A stretch of 64,000 nucleotides of DNA from Symmachiella macrocystis. Lineage in GTDB: Bacteria; Planctomycetota; Planctomycetia; Planctomycetales; Planctomycetaceae. The translations under genes and the position numbers were made by a program. The notes beneath the pieces are model-generated. The model saw only the letters and a program-made list of their open reading frames with translations, was not told where the DNA came from and did not search any database. Location of the stretch: contig NZ_SJPP01000003.1 in NCBI RefSeq assembly GCF_007860075.1, positions 496,001 to 560,000 on the forward strand. Direction: 5' to 3'. Of the stretch, positions 53,659-64,000 are shown piece by piece (position 1 is the first letter of the stretch; every line of letters starts with the position of its first letter).

Positions 53659-54116
53659 ATATTCGGGAACGGCCTGTTTTGAAACTTCAAACGCTCCAAA
53701 GGCTAGATCGACTTTTTCCGCGAACGCTCGCGGGAAGCTGTGTCGTATTGACGGTCGTTGTTGCGTTGGTGTTACCGGTTGTCGCCCTAGCGTTGCGAGC
53801 CCGCAACGGGAGCGATGGGGTTCTCGCCGCATGCATTGCAGCGGGCATTTGTTGGGTGGCATCAGTAGCGGCATTGGTCGTTGCTAAGATCACGACGGAA
53901 ACTCAGTTGCGTTTGGCCGGTGTTTTTGCATCGATGGCTTTACGAACCGGGATCCCGTTGATTGCAGCGATCGTTTTGACATCCACAAGTCCTACATTGG
54001 CCCGCGGCGGCATATTTGGAGCCACAGTAGTATTCTATCTGCTAACGCTCATGCTTGAGACAGTGTTGTCGGTACGGTTAGTCAATTCCACGAGCGACAT
54101 GTCCGGGGTTTCTTGA
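53655..54116 (+). CDS. atpI: ATP synthase subunit I-like membrane protein
   Basis: 153 residues from TTG 53655 overlapping the previous stop. Four transmembrane helices (LAGSCVVLTVVVALVLPVVA, LAACIAAGICWVASVAALVV, ALRTGIPLIAAIVLT, GIFGATVVFYLLTLMLE), as in AtpI chaperones that assist c-ring assembly. The sequence is not close to a specific AtpI model, so the name rests on position and topology. It ends 4 bp before atpB. Confidence 0.65.
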   Translation: MNIRERPVLKLQTLQRLDRLFPRTLAGSCVVLTVVVALVLPVVALALRARNGSDGVLAACIAAGICWVASVAALVVAKITTETQLRLAGVFASMALRTGIPLIAAIVLTSTSPTLARGGIFGATVVFYLLTLMLETVLSVRLVNSTSDMSGVS

Positions 54117-54120
54117 ATTC

Positions 54121-55050
54121 ATGGCTGATCCGGTCCTGCACATAAAAGACAGTTACTACTTCGAAGTGCCGCGCATGTTTTGGCGGCACGATTACGAAGA
54201 TCTTAGCCAGGTCCCGAAATACCTGCGTGAAGCGCATCCGGACACGACTGTTGAGGAATTCAACGATGCCTTGCATGGCAAGATTTTGATTCCGCAACCG
54301 TTTGGGACCCCGGCCAACCATCACGACCCGGCTACCGGGTTTTGCATCTCGAAGTTCATGATCATTGAAGTGGTCGTGGCGATCATCTTGGTGCTGATCT
54401 TCACAAAGCTGGCGAAATTGATTTCCACCGGGGAACGTCCTCGCGGAATCTTTTGGAATATGTTCGAATCCGTCCTGCTCTATGTGCGGGACCATATCGC
54501 ACGCCCTGCGATCGGACTACACGATGCGGACAAATTCGTGCCGCTGCTGTGGACGATTTTCTTTTTCGTGCTGTTTTGCAATCTCTTCGGCCTGCTTCCC
54601 TGGGCCGGATCTCCAACCGGAGCCTTCGGCGTCACGTTGACCTTGGCGTTTGTGATCTTCGGAGCGGGGCTGATTGCAGGAATGCAAAAGTTTGGTCCCG
54701 TCGGCTACTGGTTGAATCAGGTGCCCACCATGGACCTGCCTTGGTATGTCGCGCCGTTGAAGCTGTTGATTTTTGCGATTGAAGTATTGGGAATGTTCAT
54801 CAAGCATGCTGTGCTCGGTATTCGACTCTTAGCGAATATGGTCGCAGGCCACTTGGTGTTATTAGGAATCATGGGGTTGATCGCAGCGGCAGCAGCAGCC
54901 CCGCTTGCCAACTGGAGCCTCGTGGCCACCATCGGCATTTTAGGCTCGACGATCTTTAGCCTCCTCGAGTTGTTCGTGTCGTTTCTACAAGCCTATATCT
55001 TTACCTTTCTGTCGGCATTATTTATCGGTGCCTCCGTTCACCACCACTAG
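54121..55050 (+). CDS. atpB: F1Fo ATP synthase subunit a
   Basis: 309 residues. An N-terminal soluble extension of about 75 residues precedes the first membrane helix (IIEVVVAIILVLIFTKLA), longer than in most bacteria. The C-terminal half has the conserved proton-channel helix GIRLLANMVAGH, with the essential Arg at about residue 233, and the later SLLELFVSFLQAYIFTFL helix. It forms the half-channels next to the c-ring. Fo subunit, second transmembrane gene of the operon. Confidence 0.95.
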   Translation: MADPVLHIKDSYYFEVPRMFWRHDYEDLSQVPKYLREAHPDTTVEEFNDALHGKILIPQPFGTPANHHDPATGFCISKFMIIEVVVAIILVLIFTKLAKLISTGERPRGIFWNMFESVLLYVRDHIARPAIGLHDADKFVPLLWTIFFFVLFCNLFGLLPWAGSPTGAFGVTLTLAFVIFGAGLIAGMQKFGPVGYWLNQVPTMDLPWYVAPLKLLIFAIEVLGMFIKHAVLGIRLLANMVAGHLVLLGIMGLIAAAAAAPLANWSLVATIGILGSTIFSLLELFVSFLQAYIFTFLSALFIGASVHHH

Positions 55051-55129
55051 TCGTGGGGGGATGGATGTATCCATTTGTCGGCAACCATAAATGCACTACC
55101 TAAATTGGGAGACGGAATCCGTGAGTAGA

Positions 55130-55426
55130 ATGAAAACTGTGTTGGTTGGTATGGCCGCCTTCTTGGCAGCCACTCCCGTTATGGCCCAAGACGGCTCTGG
55201 CAGCGTTTTGATTGAGTTCTCAGGTGCTTTGGGGACCGGCCTCGTCGTAATTGGTGCCGCATTGGGCATCAGCAAATTGGCATCCGCCGCGCTGGAAAGC
55301 ATGGCTCGCCAACCCGAAGTCGCAGGTAGCATTCAAACGGCGATGATTATTGCCGCAGCGTTGATCGAAGGTTTCACCTTCTACGCCATTTTCGTTTGCT
55401 CCGGTCAAAACCCCTGGGGAACCTAG
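55130..55426 (+). CDS. atpE: F1Fo ATP synthase subunit c with signal-like N-terminus
   Basis: 98 residues from ATG 55130 (GTG 55121 is also possible; the frame from 55091 adds 13 residues). The first 18-19 residues (TVLVGMAAFLAATPVMAQ) look like a cleavable signal peptide, uncommon for subunit c (usually about 70-80 residues). The hairpin that follows has helix 1 GALGTGLVVIGAALGISKLA, the loop ARQPE, and helix 2 with ion-binding Glu80 (ALIEGFTFYAIF). The Glu is followed by Gly, not Ser/Thr, and helix 1 lacks the Gln of Na+ rings, so H+ coupling is expected. Confidence 0.92.
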   Translation: MKTVLVGMAAFLAATPVMAQDGSGSVLIEFSGALGTGLVVIGAALGISKLASAALESMARQPEVAGSIQTAMIIAAALIEGFTFYAIFVCSGQNPWGT

Positions 55427-55484
55427 TCGTTCTCCAAGGGATGTGCGTTAACCGTCTGTCACTTGCTGCGTATTGAGGAATCCC

Positions 55485-56171
55485 GTGTACGCAAAATTTT
55501 CAATTGCCGCACTGTTGGTCCTGGGACTGGCTCTTTCGCCTGGTTTCGTTTTCGCTGAGGATGACGCCAAGGCAGAAGATCATGCCGCTGCGCATGATCC
55601 TGAACACAAAGAGGGTCACGCCGGCGACCATGGACACGATGATCACCACTCAATCGGCACCAAAGGTGTCGATATGAGTCCGGCTGAATTCAAGTCGGAC
55701 TTGGCGATTTTCACGTTTGTAGTCTTCGTGTTGTTGCTGTTCATATTGAAAAAGTTTGCCTGGGGCCCCATCGTCGCTGGTCTCGAAAAACGCGAAGGGG
55801 GCATCCAACAGCAGATCGACGATGCCAACGACGCGCACGAAAAGGCCAAAGCCTTGTTGGCAAAGCATGAATATCAGATGGATAAGGCACAAGACCAAGT
55901 CCGTGAAATCTTGGCGGAAGCCCGTCGCGATGCCGAGCACACTCGCGAGGAAATGATTGCGGCCGCACAAAGCGAAACCGAAGCCATGAAAAACCGCGCG
56001 GTGAACGACATTAATCAGGCGCGGGACCAAGCCTTGGATCAACTCTTTTCGCACATGGCGAAGAGCGTGGCTGAGGCGACCGAGCATGTGCTGGGACGCA
56101 CGATCAGCGAGTCGGATGACAACAAGCTGATCGATGACGCCTTAGCGCAGTTCGCACCCAGTAAGAATTGA
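55485..56171 (+). CDS. atpF: F1Fo ATP synthase subunit b with His-rich N-terminal extension
   Basis: 228 residues from GTG 55485, preceded by TGAGGA; a TTG at 55473 is in frame. Unlike a standard b subunit (about 156 residues) it begins with a signal-peptide-like segment (FSIAALLVLGLALSPGFVFAE). A segment dense in His/Asp/Glu follows (residues about 25-55, with DHAAAHDPEHKEGH and GHDDHH), then the membrane anchor (LAIFTFVVFVLLLFILKKFAW). The long coiled-coil stalk (AKALLAKHEYQMDKAQDQVR) follows. It connects Fo to F1. The His-rich stretch would face the periplasm. Confidence 0.92.
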   Translation: MYAKFSIAALLVLGLALSPGFVFAEDDAKAEDHAAAHDPEHKEGHAGDHGHDDHHSIGTKGVDMSPAEFKSDLAIFTFVVFVLLLFILKKFAWGPIVAGLEKREGGIQQQIDDANDAHEKAKALLAKHEYQMDKAQDQVREILAEARRDAEHTREEMIAAAQSETEAMKNRAVNDINQARDQALDQLFSHMAKSVAEATEHVLGRTISESDDNKLIDDALAQFAPSKN

Positions 56172-56314
56172 GCGTCGGCGACATTCACTAGTGGATCGGC
56201 TGCTAGTGGTATTCGCCAGATGGATTTACTTTTGAATTCGGTTACCACACCGGTGGCCGGTTACGGCACTGTCCGTGCCCGACATCGTCATGGTTTTGAA
56301 ATATCAGTAACGAC

Positions 56315-58448
<2,134 letters not shown>

Positions 58449-58528
58449 TCGCGTCCGCACTAGACGTTTAAGAGATGAGCGTTGTTTTCCCCAGTTAGTT
58501 TTTGATTCGTTCTCGGTAAAATCGCAAC

Positions 58529-60997
<2,469 letters not shown>

Positions 60998-61095
60998 CGG
61001 CGGCGACGGCCGCCGGCGGGTTCGTGCTTCCGCACGAGGGGGTTGGGGCGTTCCCGTTGGTCACTGGATAAGTTGAAATACCAGACGAAAACTGT

Positions 61096-61123
61096 TTGAA
61101 CTGATACTGACGGGTAGTATAGC
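61096..61123 (+). promoter_or_regulatory. Weak internal promoter candidate before atpC
   Basis: TTGAAC at 61096-61101, 16 bp, then TATAGC (61118-61123), in the unusually long 167-bp gap between atpD and atpC. It could add transcription of atpC, but read-through from the main promoter is the simpler view. Confidence 0.3.
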
Positions 61124-61164
61124 TTTCGCTTTGCTATCACTTGAAAATCTAATGGAGCAGGCCC

Positions 61165-61572
61165 ATGGCCGCTGATGGCCCGTTACGTCTTGTTGTCGTT
61201 ACACCGGAGAAGACCGTTCTGGAACAGGACGTTGTTTCGCTACGGTTTGCGCTATATGACGGACAAATCGGCATTCTGCCGGGACGGGCGCCGTTGTTGG
61301 GACGGCTGGGTTATGGTGAGTTGCAATACACCGACCCCAGCGGCAACAGCCACAGCTACTTCATTGATGGCGGCTTTGTGCAAGTCAACGGCCCGGTTGT
61401 TTCTATCCTCACCAATCAATCCATCCCGGCCGAAAAAGTTGATGCGGATGCGGCGCAGAGCAAACTCGAAGAGCTAAACGCCAGTCGCCCGACGACGGAT
61501 GAAGAATTCGCCTCCAAAGACCGCGACTTATTGCGAACCCGCCAAATGCTTGCCGTCGGCAAGCGTTTCTAA
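61165..61572 (+). CDS. atpC: F1Fo ATP synthase subunit epsilon
   Basis: 135 residues from ATG 61165, with GGAGCAGG upstream. The N-terminal beta-sandwich has LRLVVVTPEKTVLEQDV and GQIGILPGRAPLLGRLGYGE, conserved in epsilon. The C-terminal helical part is somewhat short and charged. It is the rotor subunit that regulates ATPase activity. Last gene of the operon. Confidence 0.93.
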   Translation: MAADGPLRLVVVTPEKTVLEQDVVSLRFALYDGQIGILPGRAPLLGRLGYGELQYTDPSGNSHSYFIDGGFVQVNGPVVSILTNQSIPAEKVDADAAQSKLEELNASRPTTDEEFASKDRDLLRTRQMLAVGKRF

Positions 61573-62074
61573 AAGTCGTGTGCTTGTGCTAATAGTCGTG
61601 GCAACTGCCATTCAGCGTCACGGGAGGGCGAAGCTCCTGCTGAGCCGCATCGTTGCGTTTTGAGTAAGATAAAATCTGGCAAAAGCCAGAGCACCGGAAT
61701 GATTAGTGGTGACAAAGCGCTTGTGCGATGATGCCGCTGTCAACGCCGCTAAGGTTTGGCTGATCCACAAACTCAACGCTCTCCCCGCAGTCCTCGCTGA
61801 TAACGCTGTTCGCGAGGGCCTATACTTTCTCTGGTGCATAAGACGCGAATGCGCGGCTTGATCGCCTCACGTGGCAAACTCTGCCAACCGAATTTACGCG
61901 ACGGGTTTCACTCATGAGCCCCGAAAGCGGTGGCCGAAATAAGATATGCATCAGGACGCTGCCCCCCACTGAACATTGGCTGCATCGCCCACGCATCGAA
62001 GTCGGTCGTGGCGGCGCAAATGCCACCCTCCCCGCCTCCCTCCCTGCCGACATGAGGTTGACAGTATCGTGGTG
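61573..62074. other. Intergenic region after the atp operon with a GC-rich dispersed-repeat-like motif
   Basis: About 500 bp without a supported gene. GGGAGGGCGAAGCTCCTGC followed by TGAGCCGC (61622-61648) resembles a dispersed GC-rich hairpin repeat seen in planctomycete genomes (recalled knowledge, not verified here). No clear terminator for the atp operon was found. Confidence 0.4.
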
Positions 62075-62965
62075 ATGAATCAATCAACCAAACGATTAAC
62101 CTTTCCCGAAAATGCGGTCGTCACCGGCGACACATTTCTGACACTTCAAGTCAGTCGTGGAAAGACGAATTTCCCCCACCGCCCGGTCACCGTTCCACAC
62201 TTCGCCATTGGCGCAGGCAGTGGATGCGACATGGTATTGGGCGACTCCAACGTTCCAGCGATCCATACAATTCTCCTCGTGGACGGGGGATGCGTGATCG
62301 CCGAAACCATCGCCCACTCGCCACTGTTGAAGGTCAACGGCAATGTGATCAAGACGGCGATTCTTGAAGATGGCGACGTGCTGACGATTGGTGGATTTCA
62401 ATTTGCCATCCATCTCAATCACGAAGCCATCGCACAAACCTTAGAGTCGGATACGCAGACTCCCCTAGATCTACAGGATCTGGAAAGTGAATGCGAACTC
62501 GACGATGGGGAACTCTCCGCCGCCGAACTCGTAGACCGTTTGGAATCCGAAATGGCCATGGTCGATCAATTTGAACGCCAAATCCAAACCGGCCAAGCGG
62601 CGCTATTGCAATCAGCCATCAACCGCAACACGCACAGGGAATCAACTGCGGATCCCGTGCATTCCGCAATCGCACCGCGTCACATCATCCATAGCGGACA
62701 TACATTGCGGGGACCACGTTCCCGTCGGCACAGTGAATCCGACGAACGCGTAGTCGACGAATTCGAACGGGTCCGTTTGGAGTTGGAAGACTTTTCCACC
62801 GACCTCGAACAACGCATTCACCAGGTCAATCACCGCGAAGACAATATCGATGCGGCGACCAAAGAACTGGCTGAGGCGCAAAACAAACTGGTCGCCCAAC
62901 TCGGCCTGTTACTCGAACAGATTGCCGCACAACAACCGGCGGACGCCCCACGGGCCATTGCCTAA
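62075..62965 (+). CDS. FHA-domain protein with coiled-coil end
   Basis: 296 residues from ATG 62075 (the frame from 61976 is not conserved). The FHA domain covers about residues 20-115: FAIGAGSGCDMVLGDSNV, the H in IHTILLVDG, and LLKVNGNVIKTAILEDGDVL. The Ser before His is replaced (A-I-H), so phosphothreonine binding may be weak. Residues about 230-290 form a coiled coil (LEDFSTDLEQRIHQVNHRED, then LAEAQNKLVAQLGLLLEQI). Similar in plan to the FHA protein at 8.2 kb but without its promoter. It is followed by a terminator. Confidence 0.75.
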   Translation: MNQSTKRLTFPENAVVTGDTFLTLQVSRGKTNFPHRPVTVPHFAIGAGSGCDMVLGDSNVPAIHTILLVDGGCVIAETIAHSPLLKVNGNVIKTAILEDGDVLTIGGFQFAIHLNHEAIAQTLESDTQTPLDLQDLESECELDDGELSAAELVDRLESEMAMVDQFERQIQTGQAALLQSAINRNTHRESTADPVHSAIAPRHIIHSGHTLRGPRSRRHSESDERVVDEFERVRLELEDFSTDLEQRIHQVNHREDNIDAATKELAEAQNKLVAQLGLLLEQIAAQQPADAPRAIA

Positions 62966-63010
62966 TCCCCTTAGGCCCCGATTGGTTATCACGAAGTCAA
63001 ACGACGCTCG

Positions 63011-63042
63011 CCCGCTGATTACAGCCGGCGAGCGTTTTTTTA
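63011..63042 (+). terminator. Rho-independent terminator after the FHA gene
   Basis: CGCTCGCC and GGCGAGCG form a GC-rich stem followed by seven T. It lies at the end of the convergent cysE gene. Confidence 0.85.
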
Positions 63043-63993
63043 TGATGACTTTTTCAGCGAGGCATCACGGAACCGCAGGTCCGGTTTATTGATCGTTACG
63101 ATCGTATGCGGCGGGATGCTCTCATACAGAGACACGCCGGCACCGATGACTGAATGCGCTCCGATCGTCGTATCACCACCCAAGACGGTCGCGCTGGCGT
63201 AGATCACGACCCCTTCTTCGATGGTCGGATGCCGCTTTGTGTCGCGAACCACATTCCCCTCGGAATCTTTGGGGAAACTCAGCGCGCCTAATGTCACGCC
63301 CTGGTAAATTTTAACATGCGAAGCGATTTCGCAAGTCTCGCCGATCACCACACCGGTTCCGTGATCGATGAAAAAACTCGGCCCAATCTTCGCGCCGGGA
63401 TGCAAATCGATCCCCGTGCGGCTATGCGACCATTCCGAGAGTATCCGAGGAATCAACGGCACGCCTAAGCGATACAATTCGTGCGCCATGCGATGAATCG
63501 TAATCGCTTCCAAGCCAGGATAGCAGAAAATGATCTCGTCAAAACTCTTTGCCGCCGGATCACCGTCGTAGGCCGCTTCGACATCCAAGGCCATCGATTC
63601 CCGCATTTGCGGAATCCGCTCCAAAAAACTGATCGCGGTTCGCTGTCCTTCGGCTTCGAAATCAATCGTCGGATCAGTTCCGCCGCACTCCAGCCGCATA
63701 TTCAGCGAAGCGTTGTGCCGCAATGCGCGAGCGATCTGTTCGGTCAACCTATCGTGCAGACCGTCGATCAAGTCGCCGATGTGGTACGTCACATTGCCGT
63801 GATGCAAATTCTGTCGGCGGCGGTAGCCCGGATAGATGACCTCTTTGACATCCTCGGCAATCGCCATCACTGCTTCGGTACTGGGCAACGGACAGTGACC
63901 AAGATGATTGATCCGATTGATGTCGTAGTAGCTGGCAATAATCCGGTCGGTCAGTTCCGGAAGTTCTTCTTTGCGGCTGAGGTCAGTCGCCAT
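63040..63993 (-). CDS. cysE: Serine O-acetyltransferase
   Basis: 317 residues, start ATG 63993. An N-terminal helical part is followed by [19 protein letters not shown] and the left-handed beta-helix of hexapeptide repeats ([41 protein letters not shown]). The catalytic His/Asp pair is seen in FIDHGTG and [10 protein letters not shown]. It makes O-acetylserine from serine and acetyl-CoA for cysteine synthesis. The length is longer than E. coli CysE (273 residues), as in the EpsC-type group. No cysteine-synthase gene is seen in the window. Confidence 0.93.
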   Translation of the reverse strand: MATDLSRKEELPELTDRIIASYYDINRINHLGHCPLPSTEAVMAIAEDVKEVIYPGYRRRQNLHHGNVTYHIGDLIDGLHDRLTEQIARALRHNASLNMRLECGGTDPTIDFEAEGQRTAISFLERIPQMRESMALDVEAAYDGDPAAKSFDEIIFCYPGLEAITIHRMAHELYRLGVPLIPRILSEWSHSRTGIDLHPGAKIGPSFFIDHGTGVVIGETCEIASHVKIYQGVTLGALSFPKDSEGNVVRDTKRHPTIEEGVVIYASATVLGGDTTIGAHSVIGAGVSLYESIPPHTIVTINKPDLRFRDASLKKSS

Positions 63994-64000
63994 TGTCGAT

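Overview
The window looks like a planctomycete (Planctomycetota) chromosome. It carries a cluster of PEP-CTERM surface proteins with the VPEPS-hydrophobic-GYGWRRK tail, Tat-exported Gfo/Idh/MocA dehydrogenases with an RRRFLK/E leader, HEAT-repeat and PQQ/NHL propeller secretory proteins, FHA proteins, an orphan FixJ-type regulator and few Shine-Dalgarno sites. This assignment is an inference from gene content. No rRNA, tRNA, CRISPR array or intact mobile element is visible.

1-13 kb looks like the right-hand end of a cell-surface polysaccharide locus. It holds a 5'-truncated GT-B glycosyltransferase, a heparinase II/III-like lyase, a 1475-residue membrane-anchored TPR protein resembling PEP-CTERM/EPS TPR proteins, a small HTH protein of IS3-OrfA type, a double-FHA protein, an LtaS-like membrane phosphotransferase/sulfatase and a NAGPA-type phosphodiester glycosidase.

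13-22 kb is the accessory highlight: seven PEP-CTERM genes on the plus strand. Six have an upstream pair of 16-bp operator-like palindromes (TTGCGC-N4-GCGCAA, then TTGYGG-N4-GCGCAA). In five of these a TTGAC-type -35 starts exactly 42 nt after the start of the second palindrome and a CATACT-like -10 follows. The same arrangement lies upstream of the FHA gene at 8.2 kb, which suggests one regulon. Most of these genes also end in near-identical terminators (CCGTCGGCG-loop-CGTCGGCGG-T), so the units look like duplicated promoter-gene-terminator cassettes. No exosortase is present in the window, so sorting must depend on one elsewhere. A small HicB-like/DnaJ-type zinc protein and a possible relic cassette lie among them.

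22-53 kb is mixed housekeeping and secretory content: a truncated flotillin-A-like membrane protein, a PQQ propeller, a polytopic membrane protein, two alpha/beta hydrolases, a HEAT-repeat protein, two Gfo/Idh/MocA oxidoreductases, an NHL propeller, a ROK kinase, an MMPL/RND exporter, a propeller plus dihaem cytochrome fusion, a lipoprotein, a FixJ-like response regulator, a PHB-depolymerase-type esterase, a DJ-1/PfpI protein, several unknown membrane proteins, RarA and a DUF4912 protein.

53-64 kb is the complete F1Fo ATP synthase operon in canonical order (atpZ-I-B-E-F-H-A-G-D-C) behind a near-consensus sigma-70 promoter. It has unusual signal-peptide-like N-termini on subunits c and b and a His-rich segment on b. 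A second FHA protein and a convergent serine acetyltransferase (cysE) close the window.
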